In this document: positions 35,286-44,273 of the stretch, piece by piece
Layout of the letters: every line of letters begins with the position of its first letter
How positions within the stretch are numbered: the stretch's first letter is position 1
Assembly (NCBI RefSeq): GCF_023218075.1
Contig: NZ_JALPTB010000033.1
Coordinates: 1 to 64,000 of the forward strand
Origin: Rhodococcus sp. HM1
Lineage (GTDB): Bacteria > Actinomycetota > Actinomycetes > Mycobacteriales > Mycobacteriaceae
DNA: 64,000 nt
Direction: 5' to 3'
Position numbers and translations under genes: made by a program
The notes under the pieces: model-generated
The model's input: only the letters and a program-made list of their open reading frames with translations
Databases searched by the model: none
What the model was told of the DNA's origin: nothing

Positions 35286-36002
35286 CCACGTCACCGATCG
35301 GCCCTGCTCGCCCAGTTCGACGTCGACCGACCCGGCCGCCCGCAGCAGGCGATCCTCGACGAGTTGCGCCGCGTGATCCTGTCCGGCGCGGCCCCGCCCG
35401 GCACGGCGATTCCGGTCGGTGAGATCGCGGAGCTGTTCGGGGTGAGCCGGATACCGATTCGCGAAGCACTCAAGACGCTGATCGGTGAGGGACTCGTCGA
35501 CCACCGGCAGAACGGCGGCTACACCGTCGCCCGGCTGACCGCGGCCGAGTTCCGCGAGATGTACCTGGTGCGGGAAACCCTCGAGACGGCGTCGCTGACC
35601 GCCGCGGTCGTGCACGCGACCGAGGCCGACCATGCGCTGGCACGCGCCAGCCACGAGCGGCTCGAACAGGCCGTCGCCGAGGACGATCCGGTCGCCTACC
35701 ATCGGGAGAGCCGGGTGTTCCACATGGCGCTGACCGCGCCGTCGCGCATGCACCGGCTGCTGCACATGCTCGAATCTGCTTGGAACATCACCGAACCCGT
35801 TCAGCCGATGGTCCACGTGACGGCAGCCCACCGCGCCGTCCTTCACGCCGATCACGGCCGCATGCTCGACTGCTTCCTCGCGCGCGACGTTCCGGGGCTG
35901 CTCGCTGCCGCCGAGACGCACAATCGCAGGCTCGATTCGACGATCGAGACTCTCCCGGTCGACACGGGTCTGCTGACCCGGGAAGATATACATTTCGAGT
36001 AA
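35280..36002 (+). CDS. GntR-family (FadR-type) regulator
   Basis: 240 residues. The GntR winged helix is at about 15-85 (QQAILDELRRVILSGAAPPG, F-G-V-S-R-I-P-I-R-E-A-L-K-T-L) and the FCD helical effector domain follows with FHMAL and HRAVL. Three nested in-frame GTG starts (35244, 35262, 35280) are created by an 18-base direct repeat holding GTGCCGAAAGGA; the third has AAAGGAG six bases upstream and gives the family-like N-terminus, so it was chosen. The adjacent NCS1 permease and racemase genes are the likely targets, with a purine/hydantoin metabolite as effector (inference). Confidence 0.82.
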   Translation: MPPRHRSALLAQFDVDRPGRPQQAILDELRRVILSGAAPPGTAIPVGEIAELFGVSRIPIREALKTLIGEGLVDHRQNGGYTVARLTAAEFREMYLVRETLETASLTAAVVHATEADHALARASHERLEQAVAEDDPVAYHRESRVFHMALTAPSRMHRLLHMLESAWNITEPVQPMVHVTAAHRAVLHADHGRMLDCFLARDVPGLLAAAETHNRRLDSTIETLPVDTGLLTREDIHFE

Positions 36003-36154
36003 TACGGCGGCAACACGACGTCGATAGCGTTTCCGGCATCGGACGTCATCGCCGTTGCTGGCGTTCCGGGCACACACCGTTTCTACGGGACCACACCGAT
36101 CCGCTCGGCGAACAGCCCGATCGGTGCAGTATCCCGTCGATGCCAGGAGCACCC

Positions 36155-37669
36155 ATGACCGAAGTGATCTCACCCCCCGTCACCGCCGCCACCGCGTCGT
36201 CCGCGCCACCCTACGATCCGCGGTTGACCAACGACGATCTGGCTCCGCTGAAGGATCAGCGGTGGGGCTCGTACAACATCTTCGCGTTCTGGATGTCCGA
36301 CGTGCACAGTGTCGGCGGATACGTCACGGCCGGAAGTCTTTTCGCGCTCGGTCTGGCGAGCTGGCAGGTGCTGGTCTCACTGCTGGTCGGAATCACGATC
36401 GTCTACTTCTTCTGCAATCTGGTCGCCAAACCCAGCCAGGTGACGGGTGTGCCCTATCCCGTGATCTGCCGCAGCGTGTTCGGCGTGCTCGGCGCGAACA
36501 TCCCGGCGATCATCCGAGGGTTGATCGCGGTGGCCTGGTACGGCATCCAGACGTTCCTCGCCTCGGCGGCACTGGACGTGGTGCTCGTCAAGCTGTTTCC
36601 GTCGCTGGCGCCGTACGCCGTCGTGGAGGACTACGGCTTCGCCGGCCTGTCCGCGCTCGGCTGGGTCAGCTTCCTGACGCTGTGGGTCCTGCAGGCGTGC
36701 GTGTTCTGGCGCGGCATGGAATCGATCCGCAGGTTCATCGACTTCTGCGGTCCCGCCGTGTACGTGGTGATGTTCCTGCTGTGCGGCTACCTGATCTCGA
36801 AGGCCGGCTGGAGCGCGATCGACCTGAACCTGGGCTCCGTCACCCACACCGGCTGGTCCTCGATTCCGGTCATGCTCGGCGCCATCGCACTGGTGGTCTC
36901 GTACTTCTCCGGCCCGATGCTCAACTTCGGTGACTTCTCCCGGTACGGCAAGTCCTTCGCCGCCGTCAAGCGCGGTAACTTCCTCGGGCTGCCCGTCAAC
37001 TTCCTGGTGTTCTCGCTCCTCGTGGTTGTCACCGCGTCGCTGACGCTGCCGGTGTACGGCGAGCTGATCACCGACCCGGTCGAGACGGTCGCGCGCATCG
37101 ACTCGACGTTCGCGATCGTCCTGGGCGCGCTCACCTTCGCGATCGCCACCGTGGGCATCAACATCGTCGCGAACTTCATCTCGCCCGCGTTCGACTTCTC
37201 GAACGTGAGCCCGCAGAAGATCAGCTGGCGTGCCGGCGGCATGATCGCCGCGGTCGGCTCGGTGCTGATCACCCCGTGGAACCTGTACAACAACCCGGAC
37301 GTCATCCACTACACGCTCGAGACGCTCGGCGCGTTCATCGGCCCGCTGTTCGGCATCCTCATCGCCGACTACTACCTGGTCCGCAAGCAGAAGGTGATCG
37401 TCGACGACCTGTTCACCATGTCCGAGAAGGGCGCCTACTGGTACCGCAAGGGTTACAACCCGGCCGCGGTGGTCGCGACCGTCGTCGGCGCCGTCGTCGC
37501 GATGATCCCGGTGCTGTTCAACAACGCCCCCGGCATGCACACGGCCGCGCAGTACAGCTGGTTCATCGGCTGCGGACTCGGGTTCGTCACCTACCACCTG
37601 CTCGCGACCCGCACCCGGCTCGCGGTGCAGATCCCCGAATCATCGTCCGTCACACAGGAAGTCGTCTGA
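36155..37669 (+). CDS. NCS1-family nucleobase/hydantoin/allantoin permease
   Basis: 504 residues with about twelve membrane helices. The N-terminal LAPLKDQRWGSYNIFAFWMSD segment is the conserved start of NCS1 carriers (allantoin PucI, hydantoin Mhp1, uracil). PYPVICRSVFGVLGANIPAIIRG and NFGDFSRYGKS further match. It imports a nitrogenous ring compound with Na+ or H+. AGGAG lies seven bases before the ATG at 36155. The racemase gene starts 4 bases after its stop, so the two act together; hydantoin or allantoin is the best substrate guess. Confidence 0.85.
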   Translation: MTEVISPPVTAATASSAPPYDPRLTNDDLAPLKDQRWGSYNIFAFWMSDVHSVGGYVTAGSLFALGLASWQVLVSLLVGITIVYFFCNLVAKPSQVTGVPYPVICRSVFGVLGANIPAIIRGLIAVAWYGIQTFLASAALDVVLVKLFPSLAPYAVVEDYGFAGLSALGWVSFLTLWVLQACVFWRGMESIRRFIDFCGPAVYVVMFLLCGYLISKAGWSAIDLNLGSVTHTGWSSIPVMLGAIALVVSYFSGPMLNFGDFSRYGKSFAAVKRGNFLGLPVNFLVFSLLVVVTASLTLPVYGELITDPVETVARIDSTFAIVLGALTFAIATVGINIVANFISPAFDFSNVSPQKISWRAGGMIAAVGSVLITPWNLYNNPDVIHYTLETLGAFIGPLFGILIADYYLVRKQKVIVDDLFTMSEKGAYWYRKGYNPAAVVATVVGAVVAMIPVLFNNAPGMHTAAQYSWFIGCGLGFVTYHLLATRTRLAVQIPESSSVTQEVV

Positions 37670-37673
37670 CCAT

Positions 37674-38408
37674 ATGTTCATCAAGGTCATCAACCCGAAC
37701 ACCACGTGGTCGATGACCGCCACGATCGAGGCGTGTGCCCGGGCCGTCGCAGGCCCGGGCACACGCGTCGAGGCGGTCAGCCCCGAGATGGGGCCCGCGT
37801 CGATCGAAAGCCACTACGACGAATCCCTGGCCGTACCCGGCCTTCTCGCCGAGATCGCGAAAGGGGAAGAAGACGGCGCCGACGGCTACGTGATCGCGTG
37901 CTTCGGAGACCCGGGCCTGGACGCCGCCCGCGAGGTCGCGACCGGACCGGTCGTGGGGATCGCCGAGGCGGCGATGCACACCGCGAGCTTCCTGGGCCGG
38001 GGTTTCTCCGTCGTCACGACCCTCGGCCGCACCACGGGCCGGGCCCGGGACCTGGCCGAGCGCTACGGATTCCGCGACGCGTGCCGGGGTATCCACGCGT
38101 GCGAGATTCCGGTGCTCGACCTCGAGACCGACCCCGACGCCCGCAAGATCATCACCGAGGCATGCCACGAGGCCCTCGAGACCGACGGCTCCGACGCGAT
38201 CGTGCTGGGCTGCGCGGGGATGGCCGATCTGTGCGCGCGGATCTCCGCCGACATCGGCGCCCCCGTGGTCGACGGCGTTGCGGCCGCGACCCTCACGGTG
38301 CAGTCGCTGGTCACGATGGGCCTGACAACCGGCAAACGCGGCGAGTTCGCGCCGCCGCCGCCGAAGCCCTACACGGGAATCCTGAAGGGCTTCACAACAA
38401 TCCGGTGA
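37674..38408 (+). CDS. Asp/Glu/hydantoin (allantoin) racemase
   Basis: 244 residues. The two catalytic cysteines of the cofactor-independent racemase family are Cys76 (VIACFGDPGLD) and Cys180 (IVLGCAGMADL); the N-terminal INPNTT is the hydantoin racemase signature. It would interconvert stereoisomers of a hydantoin or allantoin so that a stereospecific hydrolase can act; no hydantoinase is in the window. Spacing of 4 bases to the permease indicates one operon. The end overlaps the convergent IclR gene by 17 bases. Confidence 0.85.
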   Translation: MFIKVINPNTTWSMTATIEACARAVAGPGTRVEAVSPEMGPASIESHYDESLAVPGLLAEIAKGEEDGADGYVIACFGDPGLDAAREVATGPVVGIAEAAMHTASFLGRGFSVVTTLGRTTGRARDLAERYGFRDACRGIHACEIPVLDLETDPDARKIITEACHEALETDGSDAIVLGCAGMADLCARISADIGAPVVDGVAAATLTVQSLVTMGLTTGKRGEFAPPPPKPYTGILKGFTTIR

Positions 38409-39144
38409 GCCGGCGCGACCCCTCGTGCAGGAATCGCAACTGCTCGTAGTCGGTCGGCGAGACGCGCAGCGGAGAGCCCTGCAGGCACAGTCCCCCGACG
38501 ACCTCGGCCGCGTGGTTACGGATCGGCACCGCCAGCGCCGACCGGCCCAGCCGGCACTCCTGGTTCTCGAACGCGTGCCCGTCGAGCTGCGCCTGCATCA
38601 GTTCGGCGCGCAGCACCTCCGGATCGCACACCGTGAAGTCGGTGAGACGGCGCAGTTCGAGCCTCTCGTTCAACGCCGGGTTGTGCGCGAGCATCACCTT
38701 GCCCAGTGCGTTCGCGTGCAGGTTCTTCGCGAGCAGCGTGATCCCGACGATCTCGTGATCGGGGTCCTGGTCGACGAACCGCAGCCGCCCTCCCGCGAAC
38801 GACGCCACGTGCAGCCCGAACCGGGTGTGCGAGCGCAGTTCCTCGACGGTTTCGTGCAGGGTCGGTGACGTGTCCGTCGCGACCGCCGCGCGGGACAGCT
38901 CGGCGGTGCGCCGGCCGAGCGCGAACCCCGACAGGTCCGGCACCCGAACCAGGAATCCGTCCGCGACGAGCAGATTGAGCATGCGGTAGGCGGTGGTGGG
39001 CGCGACCCCCGCGAACCGGGCGATCTCCTTCGCGGTCGCTCCCGGGCCGAGGTGTGCAACGGCCTCGAGCATGACGAGGGCCTTGCGCACCGCTTTCGGC
39101 TGCTGACCGCTGAACCCGACCTCGGCCTCGACGTGTGCGGTCAT
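38392..39144 (-). CDS. IclR-family regulator
   Basis: 250 residues. The N-terminal winged helix is at about 17-80 (AVRKALVMLEAVAHLGPGATAKEIARFAG, T-T-A-Y-R-M-L-N-L-L) and the IclR effector domain follows (HVASFAGGRLRFVDQ, HANALGKVMLA, ALAVPIRNHA). The start codon overlaps the stop of the APC permease (ATGA, 39141-39144), so it is cotranscribed with that permease and may control it and the convergent racemase/permease genes. Effector unknown. Confidence 0.85.
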   Translation of the reverse strand: MTAHVEAEVGFSGQQPKAVRKALVMLEAVAHLGPGATAKEIARFAGVAPTTAYRMLNLLVADGFLVRVPDLSGFALGRRTAELSRAAVATDTSPTLHETVEELRSHTRFGLHVASFAGGRLRFVDQDPDHEIVGITLLAKNLHANALGKVMLAHNPALNERLELRRLTDFTVCDPEVLRAELMQAQLDGHAFENQECRLGRSALAVPIRNHAAEVVGGLCLQGSPLRVSPTDYEQLRFLHEGSRRLTGLL

Positions 39145-40697
39145 GCCCCGAACCCCGCGCCGGATTGCACCGACACGACCTGGGGCCGACCGTCGTCGTC
39201 CAGCACGAGTTCACCCGAGCCCGGGAGCAGGTCGATGGTTTCGATACTGTCGAAAGTCCCCATCGTCGTGAGGGACTCGGGTCGGAGTCGTCTCAGCAGC
39301 CACGCCCAGATCGTGCCGGACACGCCGACGATGAGCACCGCGACCGGCATTGCCCACGATCCGTGCGTCACGCCGTCGACGACCAGGTAGGCGAGCAGTC
39401 CCGCACCGACAAGGGCGATCCCGGCCGACAGCGCGGTGGTGGACGGTGCGTCCTCGCCGATCCGCCGCAGGAACCGCAGGCACGACACCGCGAGCAGGGT
39501 GTAGGCGATGACGATCGCGACCTCGACGAAGCTCTCGAAAGGGGTCGAATCCGCCACGAACACCAGCAGATACACACATGCGCCGGTGACGCTCGCCAGG
39601 CTGAACCACCCCACGGCGACGTACGGCGTGCGCAGCCGACGGTGGACCCGCGACAGGGACCTCGGCGCGGTTCCTTCGATGCCCATCGCCAGCAGAAGAC
39701 GGGATCCGGCCTGCGCACAGCCGAGGGTGGAGGCGAGCCAGGAGCAGGTGACACCGACCTTCACGGCGATGACCATCCCGAGGCTCGCCCCGGATGCCGT
39801 GCCGTCGAAATAGGCGGCGACGACCGCATCCGCGTGACCGGACATGGCGGCCCACCCGGCGAAGACGAACGCGGCGCCGCACACCATCGGGGTGACGAGC
39901 ACCGCGCGCGAGACGGTCGTCAGCGGCCGTCGCGCCTCGGCCCCGAAGAAGGCGGCGCTCTCGAAACCGGCCATGCTGAACACGACCAGCATCGCGAGGA
40001 ACGGCAGGGTTCCGGATATGGCCGGGGTACCGACGGTTTCGTCGAGGTCCGGACCTGCGACCATCAATACGCCGATCAGGACGAGCGAGCAGGCCTCGAC
40101 GACGAGGATTGCGCGGGTCGCGAATCGCACCCCGCGCACGGTGATCAGCGCGACCGTCCCGGCGACCAGTGCGGTGGTCACCAGCAGCGGTGCCGTGCCC
40201 GGCAAGTCGATCCCGAGTGCCGTCCCGATTCCCAGCAGGCTGACGGCCGAGTTCGCCAGCACCGAGATCGAGATGCCGAGATAGCCGAGCAGGAGCGCCG
40301 CCCCGACGGTCAGTGTCGCGCGGCGCGAGAGCCCGTGGAATGCGAAGCTGTACAGCGATCCCGCTGCGGCGAGACGCCGCGTGAACTGGGTGATGCAGAA
40401 GGCGACGGCAACCACGACCGCGGTGGTTCCGACGATCGCGGCGAGACCGGCGAAGCCCGGTTCCGCGGTGATGATCCAGGCGGCGATGAAGATCATTCCG
40501 GTCGCCGGCGCGATGGTCGACAGGGACTGCCCGATCAGATCGATCTGGGACAGCTGCCGACGGCCCAGCGCACGCAGCGGGGAGAACACCGGTGGCGCCT
40601 TCGGTTCGCTGTTGCGCGACCGCGCGATCGCAGCGGCGAGCGCGCCGCCGATCCGTGAACCACTACCGCCACGTCTGCCGCTACTCACCCCGGCCAC
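39141..40697 (-). CDS. APC-family amino-acid/amine permease
   Basis: About 518 residues with twelve or so membrane helices. LSQIDLIGQSLSTIAPATGMIF is the typical first helix of APC-superfamily carriers, and FSMAGFESAAFFGAEARRP in the middle matches the conserved ..GFE..A..GEE.. helix 6 motif. A soluble C-terminal tail of about 45 residues follows. The substrate is unknown; an amino acid or amine is likely. The GTG at 40697 has AAGGGA five bases upstream; a GTG at 40688 is an alternative. It is translationally coupled to the IclR gene. Confidence 0.75.
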   Translation of the reverse strand: MAGVSSGRRGGSGSRIGGALAAAIARSRNSEPKAPPVFSPLRALGRRQLSQIDLIGQSLSTIAPATGMIFIAAWIITAEPGFAGLAAIVGTTAVVVAVAFCITQFTRRLAAAGSLYSFAFHGLSRRATLTVGAALLLGYLGISISVLANSAVSLLGIGTALGIDLPGTAPLLVTTALVAGTVALITVRGVRFATRAILVVEACSLVLIGVLMVAGPDLDETVGTPAISGTLPFLAMLVVFSMAGFESAAFFGAEARRPLTTVSRAVLVTPMVCGAAFVFAGWAAMSGHADAVVAAYFDGTASGASLGMVIAVKVGVTCSWLASTLGCAQAGSRLLLAMGIEGTAPRSLSRVHRRLRTPYVAVGWFSLASVTGACVYLLVFVADSTPFESFVEVAIVIAYTLLAVSCLRFLRRIGEDAPSTTALSAGIALVGAGLLAYLVVDGVTHGSWAMPVAVLIVGVSGTIWAWLLRRLRPESLTTMGTFDSIETIDLLPGSGELVLDDDGRPQVVSVQSGAGFGA

Positions 40698-41006
40698 CGT
40701 TCCCTTCGTAGGCCCGCGATCTCGACCGGGCCATCCGTAGGGACCGTATGGAGTGTTTGTTTCAGACAGATTTCCTACCCGTGTGCCGGGAATTGCGATT
40801 CTCGTCACGCTGTTTGCGCAGCCTAACGATCAGTGACAGCCGCGTATCTCCGAGAGCACGATGGACAGGCGCGCATGTCGGGGGCTGTTGCCGAAGCAGG
40901 TGGGGCTCCGCCAGAAGAAGGCCCGGGTCCACAACCGCTTGTCACTGCACAAGGCTTTTCACCGCACAACGGGGATCTGTCCGCTTGCCGGTAGGGGAGG
41001 TCGAAG
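40698..41006. other. Intergenic region between divergent APC permease and DUF2235 genes
   Basis: 309 bases without a supported gene. It must hold promoters for both directions, but no clear -35/-10 pair or palindrome was recognised. GGGGAGGT, the ribosome site of the DUF2235 gene, is at its right end. Confidence 0.5.
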
Positions 41007-42593
41007 ATGCGTCGACTCGTCGTGTGCTGCGACGGCACCTGGAACACACCGGGCCAATTAGCGCCTTCGAATGTGCGCCGCTTGTACAACGCCCTGGTGG
41101 ACACTGCGACGGACGGGCAGACCGAGGGGCAGGAGCAGCTGACTCGGTACCAGCCCGGGGTGGGGACCGTCAGTGGTGATCTGCTCGGCTGGCTACTGGG
41201 AGGAGCAACCGGGTTCGGGCTGTCGAGAGACGTGACGGACGCCTACCACTGGCTGACCACCACGTACCGGCCCGGGGACTCCATCGCGCTGTTCGGTTTC
41301 AGCCGCGGCGCCTTCACCGCGCGCAGCGTCGCCGGGATGATCGGAGCGTGCGGGCTGATCGAGACCGACTGCCTCGATCCGGCGACGATCCGGCGTCGGA
41401 TCCGGCACGTCTACCGGCAGCGGTACCGGCGGGGAGCCGCCGCCGATCCCGGCTGGCGCGACGGCCTCCGCTTCTCCTACGACCCCGCTCAGCCGGATCG
41501 GATCCCGGTGGACTTCATCGGTGTGTGGGACACCGTCGGAGCGCTGGGCATCCCGGACACGCTCGGCTGGACCAACCTGCTGGACCCTCCGACGCGGTAC
41601 GCCTTCCACGACGTCAAACTCAACCGGCATGTGAAGCACGGGCGCCACGCGGTGGCGCTCGACGAGCAGCGGGCAGCGTTCACTCCGACGTTGTGGTCCG
41701 ACCCGGAGCCGGGCCAAACCGTCGAGCAGGTGTGGTTCCCGGGCAGCCACATGGATGTCGGTGGCGGGCACCCACAGACGGGCCTGAGCGACGGTGCACT
41801 GCAATGGATGATCGACGAGTCGCGCGCCGCTGTCGGGCTCGCGTTCCGCGATGCGGTCGAGAAACAGATCCAACCCGACCCACTCGGCCAGATGCACGAC
41901 GACAACCAAGGCATCTACGGTCTGCTCGAGCCGCTGTACGAGCCCATCCTGCGACCGCTGATCGAGCCGTTCATGCAGCCGCGGCCCCGCGCCACCCCCA
42001 TGATCGACGCAGGTGGGAACAACCTCTCGCTGCACTCGTCGGTGTACAGGCGTCACGAGACACCACCGATTACCAGCGGCCCCTACCGACCCACCCGAAC
42101 CCTTGCACCCGGAGAATCCGCCACCGTCGACGTATCCGCCAACAATCCGTGGAACTGGACCGGCCTCTACCTCGACGCCGGCGAGTACACCTTCGCCGCC
42201 GGCGGCGAATGGATGGATCTCCATATCGCGTCCGGTCCGGCCGGCACCACCGGCCGGCAGCAGTTTCACCCCCGGGAGGCGTTCCGCCTGGCCAGCAGCG
42301 CACTGGGTCTGGGCGAGCGGTTGTTCCGGCTCGTGACCGGGAACCCGCAGGCCGACTTCCTGCTGACCCGCAGGTACGAAGACCTGCCGTGGATGTCGCT
42401 GATCGGTGTCGTCGCCAACGACGCGATCCCCCTCAAGGGTGCCGAGGCCCTGCATCAGCGCATCGCCATCGGCGCAGGAACCACCGATCGGGTGTGCCGA
42501 TCCGGATACCTCTACGCCTTTGCCAACGACGCGTGGGGCTTCTACGGCAACAATCGGGGCAGTGTGCGCCTCACGGTGACCAGGACGCGGTGA
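41007..42593 (+). CDS. DUF2235 alpha/beta hydrolase (T6SS phospholipase-effector-like)
   Basis: 528 residues. The DUF2235 signature is complete: LVVCCDGTWN at 4-13, the lipase-type nucleophile motif G-F-S-R-G-A with Ser99, WDTVGALG at 174-181 (Asp175) and W-F-P-G-S-H-M-D-V-G-G-G at 243-254 (His248). Proteins of this family include Tle1 phospholipase effectors of Gram-negative type VI secretion. No signal peptide, secretion gene or immunity-like partner is adjacent, so here it may be a free cytosolic lipase or esterase. The C-terminal 180 residues contain a beta-rich stretch that could be a lectin-like domain. A hairpin follows at 42618-42647. Confidence 0.78.
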   Translation: MRRLVVCCDGTWNTPGQLAPSNVRRLYNALVDTATDGQTEGQEQLTRYQPGVGTVSGDLLGWLLGGATGFGLSRDVTDAYHWLTTTYRPGDSIALFGFSRGAFTARSVAGMIGACGLIETDCLDPATIRRRIRHVYRQRYRRGAAADPGWRDGLRFSYDPAQPDRIPVDFIGVWDTVGALGIPDTLGWTNLLDPPTRYAFHDVKLNRHVKHGRHAVALDEQRAAFTPTLWSDPEPGQTVEQVWFPGSHMDVGGGHPQTGLSDGALQWMIDESRAAVGLAFRDAVEKQIQPDPLGQMHDDNQGIYGLLEPLYEPILRPLIEPFMQPRPRATPMIDAGGNNLSLHSSVYRRHETPPITSGPYRPTRTLAPGESATVDVSANNPWNWTGLYLDAGEYTFAAGGEWMDLHIASGPAGTTGRQQFHPREAFRLASSALGLGERLFRLVTGNPQADFLLTRRYEDLPWMSLIGVVANDAIPLKGAEALHQRIAIGAGTTDRVCRSGYLYAFANDAWGFYGNNRGSVRLTVTRTR

Positions 42594-43011
42594 CGCTACG
42601 GCCCTGTTGCCGACCTTCTCACCGCGTGCCCGCAATTCGGCGGTGAGCCGCGGCGATCCGTCGCTTCCCTTCCTCCGGACCTTGTGCAATCAGTAATCCC
42701 CTGACGGGTGATTGCCGAGCGGACGGCCTCTCCGTCGCGGCACGCCCTCGTGTGTGACGGACACCGCGTCCACCGTTTCGGTGGTGTAACCCCAAGTGGA
42801 AATCCGCTCGGCGGCGACCGTCCGCAGATTGAGATCGCCCGCGGTCGGGCGCGCCCATCCGGCCCCGAGGAATGCCACTACCAGCGCAAACCGCGCAAAT
42901 CACCCACGGCATCCGGTTTCCACTCGGCGACCGCACAGTTGTTTCCTCCGCGCAGCAAGACCGCCTCATCTGCTCGTCAGGATTTCCCCGACGACAGAGA
43001 GGACGAAATCC
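42594..43011. other. Intergenic region upstream of the amine dehydrogenase cluster
   Basis: 418 bases without a confident gene. It contains the weak hairpin at 42618-42647 and must hold the promoter of the eight-gene cluster. GAGAGGA, the ribosome site of the first gene, is at its right end. No regulator gene adjoins the cluster and no convincing operator was recognised. Confidence 0.5.
42618..42647 (+). terminator. Possible terminator of the DUF2235 gene
   Basis: CTCACCGC at 42618-42625 pairs perfectly with 42640-42647 around a 14-base loop, 24 bases after the stop. The stem is short. Confidence 0.4.
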
Positions 43012-43599
43012 ATGATCTGGGTGGTGCTCGCATCGATCCTCGGTGGGACGCTTCTGCTCGCGGGCATTCCGAAGCTCCGCGACCGGGACGGGCTGCTGAC
43101 GGTGGTGAAGGGATACCGGCTGCTGCCGGCCCCCGCGGAACGCGCGGTGGCGGCGACGCTGCCGTTCGTCGAGGTCGTGGTCGGTGCCCTGCTGATCCTC
43201 GGGATCGGCGGCCGGTGGCCGGCTGTGGCCGCAGCCCTGCTGTTCACGGCCTTCACCACGGGACTGACCGTGAACCTGGCGCGCGGCCGTCGCGACCTCG
43301 ACTGCGGATGCTTCGCGTTCGGTACCCACGAGGTCCCGCAGATCGGCTGGTTCCACGCGGCACGGGCGGCGTCGTTCACGGTGGCCGCGCTGGTGCTCGC
43401 TTTGGCCGGGTCCGTGTCCGTCACGGTGCCCGAACGTCTGGCCGCGGTGGCCGGCGGACTGCTGGTCGTGCTGGCCGTCGTCGCCGTCGCGCAGATCCGC
43501 TCGGTCGTGCACGTCGGACGGCGTCCGGTCGACGACTACCTGAGCGCCGCCTCGATCCGGCTGCGGGCGACGAGCACCGTCTCCCGCTACGGTTCGTGA
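43012..43599 (+). CDS. mauE: MauE-like membrane protein
   Basis: 195 residues with about five hydrophobic helices. The loop D-L-D-C-G-C-F-A-F-G (Cys98, Cys100) after helix 3 is the hallmark of the MauE/DoxX-like family; KLRDRDGLLTVVKGYRLLPA after the first helix is also typical. In Gram-negative methylamine utilisation MauE works with MauD to allow folding and disulfide formation of the small dehydrogenase subunit. Here it is the first gene of an eight-gene run and is followed 43 bases later by a MauD-like gene. The ATG follows GAGAGGA. Confidence 0.8.
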   Translation: MIWVVLASILGGTLLLAGIPKLRDRDGLLTVVKGYRLLPAPAERAVAATLPFVEVVVGALLILGIGGRWPAVAAALLFTAFTTGLTVNLARGRRDLDCGCFAFGTHEVPQIGWFHAARAASFTVAALVLALAGSVSVTVPERLAAVAGGLLVVLAVVAVAQIRSVVHVGRRPVDDYLSAASIRLRATSTVSRYGS

Positions 43600-43642
43600 C
43601 TCTCTTTTTCCCGAAACAACTTTCGTAGACAGGACTGAATCG

Positions 43643-44242
43643 ATGACGAACTTTCTGCTGGTGGCCGTCGTCGTGCTGACAATCGCGGTCGCACTGCTGT
43701 TCCTCATGACTCTGGCGCTCGCCCGGGAGATCGGCCGCGTCCAGGTGCGGCTCGGCCCGCTCGGCGCGCGGATGATGGACACCGGACCGAAGATCGAGCA
43801 GGCCGGCCCGTCGTTCTCCGGTCTCGTCGATCACCTCGGACGCTCGGTGAAGGTCGGCGGTCACCGCGACAAGCCGCAGCTGCTGATGTTCACGGCGCCG
43901 AGCTGCAGCACCTGTAAGAGCCTGCTGCCCGGTCTGCGTGCGATGGCCCGCGCCGAATCCGACCTCGACGTCGTGATCATCTCCGACGGAACACCCGAGG
44001 AGCACAAGCAGTTCCTGGCCGGCGCAAACATCGGCACCGAACTCAGCTATGTCGACGCCCGTGACGTGGGCATCGCCTACCAGGTCGGGACCACGCCGTA
44101 CGGCGTGATCCTCGACGAGCACGGCAAGATCCGCGGCAAGGGCCTGACCAACCACATGGCGCAGGTCGAGAGTCTGCTCAACGCACTCGAATCCGGCACG
44201 CCGTCCCTCCAGCACCTCCACGCGCAGGCGAAGTCCGCCTGA
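43643..44242 (+). CDS. mauD: MauD-like membrane-anchored thioredoxin
   Basis: 199 residues. One N-terminal membrane helix (about 4-28) anchors an external thioredoxin-fold domain with the redox motif C-S-T-C (Cys88, Cys91) in FTAPSCSTCKSLLPG and the cis-Pro region VGTTPYGVILDEHGKIRGKG. This is the organisation of MauD, thought to act as disulfide oxidoreductase or isomerase for the cysteine-rich MauA subunit. The order MauE-MauD-MauA is as in classical mau clusters. It starts 43 bases after mauE. Confidence 0.82.
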   Translation: MTNFLLVAVVVLTIAVALLFLMTLALAREIGRVQVRLGPLGARMMDTGPKIEQAGPSFSGLVDHLGRSVKVGGHRDKPQLLMFTAPSCSTCKSLLPGLRAMARAESDLDVVIISDGTPEEHKQFLAGANIGTELSYVDARDVGIAYQVGTTPYGVILDEHGKIRGKGLTNHMAQVESLLNALESGTPSLQHLHAQAKSA

Positions 44243-44273
44243 CCCACCCCCCGATAGAAGGAGGCGAACCGCC

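Noticed and set aside
42690-42878. Small minus-strand reading frame of 62 codons (GTG start) upstream of the amine dehydrogenase cluster
   Set aside because: Third-position G/C of about 76 percent is lower than in the neighbours, there is no ribosome site and no recognisable family, so it was not called as a gene.
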